A stretch of 64,000 nt of DNA from Acetobacter musti. Its GTDB lineage: Bacteria > Pseudomonadota > Alphaproteobacteria > Acetobacterales > Acetobacteraceae. Shown here piece by piece: positions 9,458 through 18,232 of the stretch. Below the pieces are notes generated by a model that had not been told where the DNA came from, searched no databases, and was given only the letters and a program-made list of their open reading frames with translations. The position numbers and the translations under genes were made by a program. The number at the start of each line of letters is the position of its first letter. Within the stretch, counting starts at the first letter, position 1. The stretch is taken from contig NZ_WOTB01000003.1 of NCBI RefSeq assembly GCF_011516835.1, positions 186,001-250,000 of the forward strand, in the 5' to 3' direction.

Positions 9458-10789
9458 ATGATGGAAGATCCGCACACGCTGATGGCGCGATCATCTCCTG
9501 GGAAATGGCAGATTATTGCAATCTGCGTCTGTGTCCTTCTCAACGGGATTGATGGTTTTGATGTGCTGTCCATCAGCTTCGCAGCACCTGGTATTGCAGC
9601 TCAGTGGGGCGTAGATCGCAGTGCACTGGGATTTATTCTCTCAATGGAGTTGCTTGGCATGTCTGCCGGTTCGATTGTATCTGGCAATCTGGCGGACAGA
9701 ACAGGGCGGCGACCCGTGATCCTCGGCTGCCTTGTAATCATGAGTTGCGGCATGTGGGCCTGCACCCAGGCGTGGGATCTGACGGTACTTTCACTGTGCC
9801 GTCTGTTTACCGGCTTCGGTGTCGGGGGGATGCTGGCCTGCGGAACGGTGATGGTTTCGGAACTCTCTAACGCAAAGTTTCGGAACCTTTCACTGTCCGC
9901 AATCGCAGCCGGATATCCTCTCGGCGCCGTCGCCGGAGGCTATTTCGCATCTCGTCTCCTGATTCATGGCGACTGGCGCAATGTTTTTATGCTGGGAGGC
10001 TGTCTGACACTATTCTTTATTCCGGTCGTAATGCTGTTGTTGCCGGAGTCCGTGACGTGGCTTGCGCAACGTCAGCCACCGCGTGCGCTGGAACGGCTGA
10101 ACAGAACACTACGTCGCTATGGTCACGAGGAAACATCACAGTTACCGCTCAGAGCGACGACAGTTTCAAAAACCTCTTTGCGCGAACTTCTTTCACCCCC
10201 GCTTGTTTCGACGACATTGCTACTGACTCTTGCCTATTTTTCTCAGATGCTGACCTATTATTTCATTCTGAAATGGGTGCCAAAGCTTCTGGCAGACATG
10301 GGATTTTCTCATTCCGAAGCTGGCACCGCGCTGGTATGGGTTAATATCGGCGGTCTCATCAGCGGTTTTGTAGTCAGCGCCCTCAGTCTTCGCGTCAACA
10401 TGAGAAAACTGGTCATGACTTTGCTGATTATGGCTTCGGGGCTTGTCGTCCTGTTTGGTCGTTGCCCGGCGGACATGACTTCAATCCGTGCTGTTCTGAC
10501 CCTTGCGGGTTTTTGCAGTCAGGGTGCAGTCAACGGGCTGTTTGCCATTATCGCGCAGAGTTTTCCCGAAAGAGTTCGCGGCAGTGGAACCGGATTTGTT
10601 TTTGGTTTCGGACGCGGAGGTGCGGCTATAGGTCCTGTTATTGCCGGCTGGCTGCTGTCTCACGGCCTGCTCCTCTCGGGAGTCACACTGGTGATGGCAA
10701 CAGGCGCGATCGTTGCCGCATGCGCAGTATTTGCACTGGGAGGGGGGACGCGCTCCAAACCAGCGGAGATGACGGCACCGGGAGCCTGA
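9458..10789 (+). CDS. MFS transporter, aromatic acid:H+ symporter (AAHS) type
   Basis: 443 residues with twelve predicted helices and the AAHS signature near helix 1 (NGIDGFDVLSISFAAPGIA), where an Asp pair in helix 1 serves proton coupling. The loop 2-3 motif SGNLADRTGRRPVILG and the loop 8-9 region SFPERVRGSGTGFVFGFGR are clear. AAHS carriers import benzoate-type and related carboxylates. Behind gcdH and the CoA-transferase, the likely cargo is glutarate or a precursor dicarboxylate. It is 51 bases after the CoA-transferase and ends the operon, just before a strong nested palindrome. Confidence 0.87.
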   Translation: MMEDPHTLMARSSPGKWQIIAICVCVLLNGIDGFDVLSISFAAPGIAAQWGVDRSALGFILSMELLGMSAGSIVSGNLADRTGRRPVILGCLVIMSCGMWACTQAWDLTVLSLCRLFTGFGVGGMLACGTVMVSELSNAKFRNLSLSAIAAGYPLGAVAGGYFASRLLIHGDWRNVFMLGGCLTLFFIPVVMLLLPESVTWLAQRQPPRALERLNRTLRRYGHEETSQLPLRATTVSKTSLRELLSPPLVSTTLLLTLAYFSQMLTYYFILKWVPKLLADMGFSHSEAGTALVWVNIGGLISGFVVSALSLRVNMRKLVMTLLIMASGLVVLFGRCPADMTSIRAVLTLAGFCSQGAVNGLFAIIAQSFPERVRGSGTGFVFGFGRGGAAIGPVIAGWLLSHGLLLSGVTLVMATGAIVAACAVFALGGGTRSKPAEMTAPGA

Positions 10790-10816
10790 TCGTGAAACTT
10801 CCGGTCAATTATAAAG

Positions 10817-10893
10817 AAGTTTTTGGTGAAGGTTTTTCAAAAAACGTTCAGAAGAGACAGTCTTTTTCAAAAAAAGACGGCACCAAAAAACTT
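10817..10893. repeat. Nested three-arm extragenic palindrome, probable bidirectional terminator
   Basis: The outer arms AAGTTTTTGGTG (10817-10828) and CACCAAAAAACTT (10881-10893) pair with one extra A. They enclose two further hairpins: 10828-10849 (GAAGGTTTTT / AAAAACGTTC) and 10860-10878 (GTCTTTTT / AAAAAGAC). The fold is a three-way junction. A T-run follows at 10901-10906 and an A-run is built into the arms, so it could end transcription both ways. From memory, similar elements recur between genes in Acetobacteraceae genomes; only one copy was noticed here. Confidence 0.7.
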
Positions 10894-11088
10894 TTAATTA
10901 TTTTTTAACAAAGACTTATCTCTAAGTGCTCTCTGATCCTGGCTGAAGCGAACAGGTGACCGGGACTCAAAAAACAATAACATCATCAGTTTTTTTGCAT
11001 TTAAATATTTTGAAACAGTCTCTTAGACTTTTGTCGATCTGTTCCATGGCGGCGATACATTATCGTGTCACCAGAAGTGTCGTGATAC

Positions 11089-11130
11089 GGTAATGACACC
11101 TCATTATCTGCAGATTGAAGTGTCATTGCC
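11089..11130. repeat. 11-bp inverted repeat downstream of the M20 peptidase gene
   Basis: GGTAATGACAC (11089-11099) and GTGTCATTGCC (11120-11130) are inverted copies with one mismatch, separated by 20 bases. They lie just after the stop of the minus-strand M20 peptidase gene. There is no T-run, so this is either a processing hairpin, a factor-assisted terminator or a protein site. The rest of 10894-11144 is AT-rich non-coding sequence in which nothing else is recognised. Confidence 0.45.
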
Positions 11131-11144
11131 GGAACAGATATTCT

Positions 11145-12536
11145 CTAGCGGGACAGATCCGGCAGAAGGGCCAGATAGAAATCAATGGCCGGAGTGATGC
11201 TGGCGACTGGCGTTCTCTCGTTCAGACCATGTGAGAAGTTTTCAGAAGGTCTCAGAAAGACCGAACTGATGGAATAGCTCGGAACGTTGTGACTTCGAAA
11301 CCACATGCTGTCACTTGCGCCGGAACTCATGCCGGAGAAGACAGGGAGGCCGGGATAAACGCTGTGCATGGCTTTATCGATGGCCTGAGTGAAATCCGGG
11401 CGCATTGGAGAGGCTTCCGTTTCCACGGAGCCCTGAGTGACATCAGTAAAATGAATCTGTGGATCGGCGGCGACTTTTTCGAGTTCGGCCATGATGGTGC
11501 TGCGAGGATGACCGGGGAAAATACGACAGTTGATATTGGCGGTGGCGTTTTGTGGCAGGGCATTAAGCGCGTGGCCGCCACTGATCATGGTGACGACGCA
11601 GGTGGTGCCGATTTTGCCGATCAGGGCCGGATCGGCGCTGAGAGTGGCGATGGCGTTTCTGTCACCAGGATTGATGGCGAAAGCACGCATAGCGGAGGCA
11701 ATATTCGCGGGCTGAAACTGTGCAGCGTTTGTGAAATAGTTTTTGCTCAGCGCGTTAAGTTCCGGTCTGAACTGGTATTTCTGAATACGCAGAAGAGCGG
11801 CGGCGAGACGGTCGATGGCATTGTCGGCGCGAGGTTCTGACGAATGGCCCCCGGGGTTCGTGACGGTCATCTGGAAATCGGCGTAGGTCTTTTCAGCGCC
11901 TTCCCAGGAATAGTAGGATGGTTTGCCGGTTTTTTCGTCGAGGATACCGACGCCGACATCGCCGTTCAGAACCAGATCGGCGTTTGAAAGTTTGTCGGCG
12001 AGGATTTTACCGGTTTCCATTGCGGTTTCTTCGTCGCCTGAAAGAGCGAGAATGATATCGCGGCGAGGTTTATAGCCCTCACGCTTCAGTTCGGACAAAG
12101 TGGCGATGACAATAGTGGCATCGAGTTTCATATCAGTGGCACCCCGCCCATAGAGGTAACCGTTTTCGACGACGGGTCTGAACGGGTCACGCTGCCAGTC
12201 CGCGGGTTTTGCCTCAACGACATCCATATGTCCGGAGAGGACGAGCGGTTTGAGTGAAGGGTCGGAACCGGGCCAGCGGGCGATCATATATGCGGTGTCG
12301 CCGAAGGGAGTGATGGTGATATCTTTTGCCTGAAAACCGCCCTCGATCAGAGCGGAACGGAACAGTATGGCGACCTGCGGAGTCTGGTTGCCGGGGCCGG
12401 CGACGGAGCGCAGGGCAATAGCTTTTTCGGCAAGGGTCAGGGCCTGGGCTTCGGCCTGCGGGTGATGCGGGATGTCGGCGCGGGCGACCGCCGGGGTAAG
12501 GGCTGTCAGGCCGAGCAGGATAAGCACCTTGCGCAT
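11145..12536 (-). CDS. Secreted M20-family metallopeptidase
   Basis: 463 residues from the chosen ATG at 12536, which has GGAGA eight bases upstream and begins a clear signal peptide (MRKVLILLGLTALTPAVARA, cleavage after ADI-type Ala). A longer reading from 12629 lacks a good start. The zinc ligands of the di-metal M20 site are visible: GHMDVV, GRGATDMK, the Glu pair in SGDEETA, and a late His in the C-terminal part. The central dimerisation domain carries NPGGHSS. The protein is probably a periplasmic carboxypeptidase or dipeptidase that trims imported peptides. It is monocistronic on the minus strand. Confidence 0.88.
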   Translation of the reverse strand: MRKVLILLGLTALTPAVARADIPHHPQAEAQALTLAEKAIALRSVAGPGNQTPQVAILFRSALIEGGFQAKDITITPFGDTAYMIARWPGSDPSLKPLVLSGHMDVVEAKPADWQRDPFRPVVENGYLYGRGATDMKLDATIVIATLSELKREGYKPRRDIILALSGDEETAMETGKILADKLSNADLVLNGDVGVGILDEKTGKPSYYSWEGAEKTYADFQMTVTNPGGHSSEPRADNAIDRLAAALLRIQKYQFRPELNALSKNYFTNAAQFQPANIASAMRAFAINPGDRNAIATLSADPALIGKIGTTCVVTMISGGHALNALPQNATANINCRIFPGHPRSTIMAELEKVAADPQIHFTDVTQGSVETEASPMRPDFTQAIDKAMHSVYPGLPVFSGMSSGASDSMWFRSHNVPSYSISSVFLRPSENFSHGLNERTPVASITPAIDFYLALLPDLSR

Positions 12537-12711
12537 TGAGAGTAATCTCCATCTGTCATTCGGTGCGGATGGGTAACATCCGGGCAGAGGGACGAACAGG
12601 GGTGCAGATGAGGCTTTCTTCCGGTGCAATGAGGCGATAGCGTGAGGTAATGTACCTCTGATTTCCTTTCCCGTCCGGTGGAAAGGAAATCACTCTCTGA
12701 CCGAAGACCTG

Positions 12712-14124
12712 ATGCACCCAGTGATGCCGGATTCCCTGCCTGCTTTTCCATCATCTTCAGACCCGGCTCAGTCCGCGGAGACGGAGCGACGGGAGATACT
12801 GCTTTCGCTTCGGGATATCCGGCAATCCTACCATCGTGGAGGTAACGCTGATCTGCTGGTGCTCGACGATGTATCCATCGACGTTGCGTCGGGAGAGATT
12901 GTCGGGCTGCTTGGTCGGGCGGGCTCAGGCAAGTCGATGCTGCTTCGGATCATGGCGGGACTGATGGCTCCGACATCAGGCGCGGTGATGTGGCGTGGTG
13001 TGGCACTGCATGGGCCGGTTGCCGGAATTGCGATGGTGTTTCAGTCCGGTGCGCTGTTTCCGTGGCTGAGTGTGCAGGACAATGTGGAACTGGTTCTGGA
13101 GACGCAGGGGATTGCGCGGAAGGAACGCGAAGCACGGGCACGGGAGGCGATCAATCTGATCGGACTTGGCGGCCATGAAAATGCCTGGCCGCGTGAACTG
13201 TCGGGTGGGATGGCGCAGCGCGCCGGTCTGGCGCGGGCGTTATCGGTGCGACCTGATCTGCTGCTGATGGACGAGCCTTTTTCCGCGCTGGACGTGCTGA
13301 CAGCAGAGAATCTGCGCACTGATCTGGTGGAACTGTGGTGCGAAAATAAGCTGCCGGTGAAATCAATACTGATGGTGACGCACAGCATTGAGGAAGCGGT
13401 GCTGATGTGTGACCGGATTCTGGTATTCGCGGCTAATCCGGGACGGGTGGAACACGAGGTGCGGGTACCCCTGCCCCATCCGCGACACCGGGACGATCCT
13501 GCGTTTCGGGAGTTTGTCGACCAGATTTACGGGCTGATGACACGGCGGGCACCCGTGCTGTCCGAGGCGGACCTTCCTGAGGAAGTGGGCGCTGTCCCCG
13601 TGTCTGCTGCCCCTGTGTATGTGGCGATTGCACCGGTGACGATTGGCAGCATGGTGGGACTGATCGAAGGGCTGGCCGCACCTCCGCTGAACGGGCGGGC
13701 GGATCTGCCATTACTGGCGGAAAAGGCTCAGCTTGAGCTGGACGATCTGTTTCCTCTGGTTGAGGCGTTGCAGTTACTGGGTTTTGCCGAACTGGAGGAC
13801 GGAGACATTCTTCTGACGGAGGAAGGGACGCATTTCTCGACGAGTGAATTTGACGAGCGCAAGACGATTTTACGGCATGCGTTGTTGCAGCAGGTTCCGC
13901 TGGCGAAAGCCATCTGCACCGTTCTTGATGAACGTCCGAATCACGCCGCGGATGCTGGACGGTTTCGGGAGGAGTTGTGCGAAAGCATGTCGCCGGGTTA
14001 CGCAACGCAGACATTGCAGACCATCATCGACTGGGCCCGTTATGCGGAACTTTTCGATTTTGACGAGGATGCGGACCAGTTTTTCCTTGATGAGGATGAG
14101 GAGCCCCGGCGAACGGGGCGGTGA
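12712..14124 (+). CDS. Nitrate/sulfonate-type ABC transporter ATPase with C-terminal AAA-associated domain
   Basis: 470 residues. Residues about 28-270 form an ABC ATPase of the NitT/TauT class: Walker A GRAGSGKS (Ala where Pro or Asn is usual), Q-loop MVFQSGALFPWLSV, signature LSGGMAQR, Walker B LLLMDEPFSALD and H-loop VTHSIEEA. A second domain (about 300-455) matches the winged-helix AAA-associated domain seen in ATPases that pair with a fused NitT/TauT permease. That permease gene normally follows at once; here only a short coupled relic start is seen and no substrate-binding protein is nearby. The ATPase is intact but appears orphaned, so it may serve a permease elsewhere or be drifting. 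Confidence 0.87.
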   Translation: MHPVMPDSLPAFPSSSDPAQSAETERREILLSLRDIRQSYHRGGNADLLVLDDVSIDVASGEIVGLLGRAGSGKSMLLRIMAGLMAPTSGAVMWRGVALHGPVAGIAMVFQSGALFPWLSVQDNVELVLETQGIARKEREARAREAINLIGLGGHENAWPRELSGGMAQRAGLARALSVRPDLLLMDEPFSALDVLTAENLRTDLVELWCENKLPVKSILMVTHSIEEAVLMCDRILVFAANPGRVEHEVRVPLPHPRHRDDPAFREFVDQIYGLMTRRAPVLSEADLPEEVGAVPVSAAPVYVAIAPVTIGSMVGLIEGLAAPPLNGRADLPLLAEKAQLELDDLFPLVEALQLLGFAELEDGDILLTEEGTHFSTSEFDERKTILRHALLQQVPLAKAICTVLDERPNHAADAGRFREELCESMSPGYATQTLQTIIDWARYAELFDFDEDADQFFLDEDEEPRRTGR

Positions 14125-14204
14125 CGATCACCAGCGATGGCCTGGTCTTCATCGCCTCCGCGCATTCGGGAATATCGTCATGCAACGTGATGACTCAGAA
14201 GTGA
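14121..14204 (+). pseudogene. Relic start of the lost ABC permease gene (tentative)
   Basis: A GTG overlaps the ATPase stop as GTGA, the usual coupling of ATPase and permease genes, but the frame closes after 27 codons and encodes no membrane helix. The following stretch to 14437 is non-coding on both strands as far as can be read: no permease helices in any frame, no terminator with a T-run, no RNA gene. The simplest reading is that a permease gene was deleted, leaving its coupled start. Confidence 0.3.
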
Positions 14205-14437
14205 GCTTCGATAAGGTAGATCCACTGCTTCTGTTCTGACTTCAGTCTGACTTTCCGAGGAAACTGAAACATCCGAAGAGCATGTCTTCCGGGAACATTC
14301 TGATTCCACCCTCTGATTTCCGTCCTGGAAAGAGCAGAGGAACTTTGCGAAACAGACAGATATCCGAAAGGAACCGGGGTTAGCACAGGACAGAGCCCTG
14401 CGAAGCATCGATCAATGGGCAGTCAGCTAAATTCAGA

Positions 14438-17146
14438 TTACCATTTCGGATCGGGGCCTTTGACGATTTCTGCGAGATCATCGGGGCGAACCCATTTACG
14501 GAAAGCAGCCTGAACATCTGCAGCAGTAGCCTTGTAGAAGGCCTGAGCCGCGATATCGGGGCTGTTGAGAGGCAGACCGAGACGAATCAGGCGGAGATAG
14601 CCTGAGGCAATACTGTCGAGGCTGGCACGTTCGAGAGGCAGACCGCGCAGTAGGCCGGATTTCGCGATGTTAAGTTCGTCTTCTGTGACGGGGGAGGTCT
14701 GCATGGCGCGGATGTCGTGGAGAGCAGCCTCACGCGCCTGTCCGACTTTATCGGGATCGGCGCCATAGGATACGGAATAAGCTCCGCGGGTACGTCCGAT
14801 GCTGAAACCGCTGCTGACGGAATAGACATAACCGGTTTTGACCCGCAGATCGCGATAGAGACGTGACGAAAAACCTCCGCCGAGAATTTCATCACCGACA
14901 CTCAGCATATAGCGCTCGGGATTTGCAGCGGTAAGGGTGAGGCTTTCGGCCAGGGCAACGGTATCCTGGACGTTGCTTTTATCCGGGACATGAGCGCGGG
15001 AGGCCTTGCTGTCTGGCCTGGCTGGCAGATCGACTTCCGGTTTCGGACCGGAGGCTTTCCATTCGCCGAAAGTTTTTTCGACGGTGGCTCGGGCTTTTTC
15101 CGGAGTGATGTCACCAGTGATGACGATAGTGGTCATATCGGGGCGCCAGACGGCGCTGTAATAGGCGCGGACGTCGGCGAGGGAGAGGGCCATGATGGTC
15201 TGCGGGGTCGCCTGCCGCAGGGTCGGGTCATCCTTCGGGGAGATAGCCGACCTGATAGCGCGACCGAACAGATAGCCGGGGGACTGAAGCTCTCCGGCCT
15301 GACCCTGTGCGGCCTGCATCTTCACAACCTGAAAAGCCTGCGCCGGGAATGCCGGATGCAGTTCGTTTTCCGCCAGAAGGCTCATGCCCTGATCGAATTT
15401 TGCTGAGGGAATATTCAAAGAGAAACCTGTTCCTGCACTGGCCCAGGCCGGCACGTCATCCAGGGCTTTGCGGAAAGCCAGCCGATCATGCTTTGTCGTT
15501 CCGTAACTGAACAGATCTTCGGTGACGCCGGCCAGACCTTCTTTACCTTTAGGTAACTGGATATCCGGATTATTGCGGATTTCACCTACGACCTGGATGG
15601 TATGACTGACATCAGACGGATGAACGATGAGCGTCAGACCATTGGGCAGGGTCTGAACGCTGGGTGTCGGGACCGGGGGCGGCAGGTCAAGTTTAGCCAG
15701 TGCCGAGGTAGCCCAGTCCGGGAGTGCGACGGGCTTATCGGGTGCGGAGGCGAAGGACTCAGCGCCGCCGAAGCCCTTGTCACTCTGAGGTTTTCCGGAT
15801 TCTTCCGGCGTCAGGATAGCCGTGACAGCGCGGGACGGATCGAGAATACGGGCTGCGAGACGGTTTACGTCATCCGGGGTAACGGCGCGGTAGGCGGCGG
15901 CAATGTCATCCGGCGCGGAGAGGTTCTGAAAAGCCAGTGCCTGGGACCAGCTTTCGGCAAGGCCACTGATGGAATTTGCGGAGAAGCCGAGCTGGGCGAC
16001 TTCCTTTGTTTTCGCGGCTTCGACGAGTTCGGCCGGGACGCCATGGGCGCGGATATCAGCCAGAATCGCCTTCATTTCGGCAAGGGGTTTTGCGGAGTCG
16101 CCGCCTTTCGGGAAAGCGGCGACGGCGATGCCCATACCGGCACGTTTGATCGGGCTGAATTCGAATCCGGCGAACAGGGCTTTACCAGCGGGAACGAGCT
16201 GGAAGAGCGCGCCACGCTGGCTGCCCAGAACATCAGACAGGATATCGGCGGTGGCAAATTCCTTCGAGGTCAGACCGGGCATCGGGTAGGCGATGGTGGC
16301 GATGCCAATCGGCAGATCGGTCGGGAATGACAGGGCCTGAGCTGGCGGGGGCGCCGGATTGACGGGGGCGCGGTCTGGCAGAGTCCGGCTCGCAATGGCA
16401 CCGAACGCCTGTTTTACCTTATCGAGCGTAGCCTGAGGATCGACATCGCCGACGATGACGAGGATGGCGTTATTGGGCGCGTACCATTTTTCGTAGAAAC
16501 TGCGCAGGAGAGCAGCATCGGTTTTATCGAAGGATGGCCGCGTGCCCAGAGCGTCGTGCTCGTAGGGCGTGCCTTTATAGAGGATCGAACGGAGCTGCGA
16601 GATGTAACGATAAACGGGGCTGGAAAGATCGCGGGAGACTTCCTGCTCAATGGCGCCACGCTCTTTGTCCCAGTCGGCCGCCGACAGGGTGAGGCCATTC
16701 ATGCGGAGCGCTTCGATATGAAGCAGCAGGCCGAGATCTTCGGCCGGGGCGGTGTAAAAATATTGAGTTACGTCTTCGGTGGTGTCGGCGTTGTAGCTGC
16801 CGCCGAGACGGGCCGCCAGGGCGGCGAGCTGGTCCTTATCGAGATCCTTGCTGCCGCGGAACATCATATGTTCGAGTGCGTGAGCCGTTCCTGGAAAACC
16901 ATCCGGAGCGTTGGATGAGCCGACGAGATAGTTCAGTTCAGTCGTGACAACGGGGGCCAGGCGATTCTGCACGATGACGACGTGGAGACCGTTAGGCAGG
17001 GTAGCACGGGTAACTTCCCCGGCTGTGCTGGCGATGCGGGCCACCTCAGATGGACGGGCTGTGGCGGTGTGAGGTGTGAGGAAGGTTCCGGCGAGAAGAC
17101 CCGCACAGAGGAATGAGGGAAGAAGTCGCGTCGTTCTGAAAAGCAT
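14438..17146 (-). CDS. Periplasmic M16-family zinc metallopeptidase (two-domain pitrilysin-like)
   Basis: 902 residues with an N-terminal signal peptide (about 1-30) and two homologous M16 halves. The first half is catalytic: the inverted zinc motif HALEH (His89, Glu92, His93) and a distal Glu in IEQEVSRD about 75 residues on. The second half (from about 490, NGLTLIVHPS onward) lacks HxxEH, as expected for the non-catalytic lobe of the clam-shell. Such proteins degrade peptides in the periplasm. Other genomes often encode the halves as two genes; here they are fused. The gene is convergent with the ABC ATPase and about 100 bases downstream of the SDR gene on the same strand. Confidence 0.92.
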   Translation of the reverse strand: MLFRTTRLLPSFLCAGLLAGTFLTPHTATARPSEVARIASTAGEVTRATLPNGLHVVIVQNRLAPVVTTELNYLVGSSNAPDGFPGTAHALEHMMFRGSKDLDKDQLAALAARLGGSYNADTTEDVTQYFYTAPAEDLGLLLHIEALRMNGLTLSAADWDKERGAIEQEVSRDLSSPVYRYISQLRSILYKGTPYEHDALGTRPSFDKTDAALLRSFYEKWYAPNNAILVIVGDVDPQATLDKVKQAFGAIASRTLPDRAPVNPAPPPAQALSFPTDLPIGIATIAYPMPGLTSKEFATADILSDVLGSQRGALFQLVPAGKALFAGFEFSPIKRAGMGIAVAAFPKGGDSAKPLAEMKAILADIRAHGVPAELVEAAKTKEVAQLGFSANSISGLAESWSQALAFQNLSAPDDIAAAYRAVTPDDVNRLAARILDPSRAVTAILTPEESGKPQSDKGFGGAESFASAPDKPVALPDWATSALAKLDLPPPVPTPSVQTLPNGLTLIVHPSDVSHTIQVVGEIRNNPDIQLPKGKEGLAGVTEDLFSYGTTKHDRLAFRKALDDVPAWASAGTGFSLNIPSAKFDQGMSLLAENELHPAFPAQAFQVVKMQAAQGQAGELQSPGYLFGRAIRSAISPKDDPTLRQATPQTIMALSLADVRAYYSAVWRPDMTTIVITGDITPEKARATVEKTFGEWKASGPKPEVDLPARPDSKASRAHVPDKSNVQDTVALAESLTLTAANPERYMLSVGDEILGGGFSSRLYRDLRVKTGYVYSVSSGFSIGRTRGAYSVSYGADPDKVGQAREAALHDIRAMQTSPVTEDELNIAKSGLLRGLPLERASLDSIASGYLRLIRLGLPLNSPDIAAQAFYKATAADVQAAFRKWVRPDDLAEIVKGPDPKW

Positions 17147-17243
17147 AATATGTCTGGCGTCCCGCTGCCTTTGATTTTGCAGAGGATCATGCAGGGTCGT
17201 CGGCTCTGTGTCACCTCCGCCCGTATTGTATTATGATGTCAGC

Positions 17244-18083
17244 TCAGACGTTCGGGCTTCTTCCGCTGGCGCGATCGGAGCCGCGGCGGCCGAACCAGGT
17301 GAGGACCGGGAGGGCCATACGGAGGATTCCCGGGAACATCATGCAGAGGCGACCGAAAAGTCCATCTATGGCGGGCTCAAAGCGTTCCTGACCCGGGTGG
17401 CGAAGGGTTTTCATGACGGCGGCGGCGATGGCTTCGGGCTTTGCGGGCGGGGTCACGAAATTCAGCACTGAGCCGCCACGGGCCATCTCGTCGCGCAGCA
17501 TGGGGGTATCTACAGCACCGGGAAAAACGGAGGATACAGCGATGGCGCTGGATTTTGTTTCCAGAGTCAGGGCCAGGGCGAAGCTGCGAAGAGCAGCCTT
17601 GCTGGCGACATAGACGGCGCTGTCAGCGAGCGGGATAACGGCGGCAAGCGAGTTGATAAAGACGACATGACCTCCGCGTGGGATCAGATGGAGCAATTGC
17701 GAGGTCAGCAGCACGGGAGCTGTCAGGTTGATGGCGATCTGACGCTGGACATCTTCCGGGCGAAGGCTGCTGACCGGACCGGGCACGATAACGCCGGCAC
17801 AATGGATGAGAACCCGGACCGGGCGACCTTCGGCCATAAGCGTAGCGGTGGCACGGCCAATATCTGCGGCACTGGTGAGATCACATGGAATGTGCCGGAT
17901 CTGTGCAGTATATGGAACCGGGGATGATGGTGCTGTGCGGGACAGAGTGACGGTATCATAACCGTTATGAGCCAGTGCCATAAGAATGGTCTGGCCGATC
18001 CCGCCCGATCCTCCGGTGATAACCGCAAGAGGCGGCCTGCCGGTGTACGCTGTATCGCCCGCGAACGGCCCGGTCCTGATCAT
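17244..18083 (-). CDS. Short-chain dehydrogenase/reductase (SDR)
   Basis: 279 residues of the classical SDR fold. The nucleotide motif TGGSGGIGQ is near residue 23-31, NxAG is represented by HCAGV, the catalytic Ser is in VVFINSLAAV, and the active-site YxxxK is in YVASKAALRS. The C-terminal 60 residues carry hydrophobic and Arg-rich stretches resembling SDRs tethered to membranes. The substrate is not readable. It is 150 bases downstream of the MscS gene on the same strand and may have its own promoter. Confidence 0.88.
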   Translation of the reverse strand: MIRTGPFAGDTAYTGRPPLAVITGGSGGIGQTILMALAHNGYDTVTLSRTAPSSPVPYTAQIRHIPCDLTSAADIGRATATLMAEGRPVRVLIHCAGVIVPGPVSSLRPEDVQRQIAINLTAPVLLTSQLLHLIPRGGHVVFINSLAAVIPLADSAVYVASKAALRSFALALTLETKSSAIAVSSVFPGAVDTPMLRDEMARGGSVLNFVTPPAKPEAIAAAVMKTLRHPGQERFEPAIDGLFGRLCMMFPGILRMALPVLTWFGRRGSDRASGRSPNV

Positions 18084-18232
18084 AGGGTCTCCTGTTTGCC
18101 GGTTTTTACACTGGCATGGCTCCTGGTTCCAGCCTGCTTCTCATCACCGGGTAAATTAACGACCGTGTTGTGGCTTCCATACATCGCGGGCATCCGCGAG
18201 TGATCCTGTGTGCAAACCTGGCAGACCGGTTT

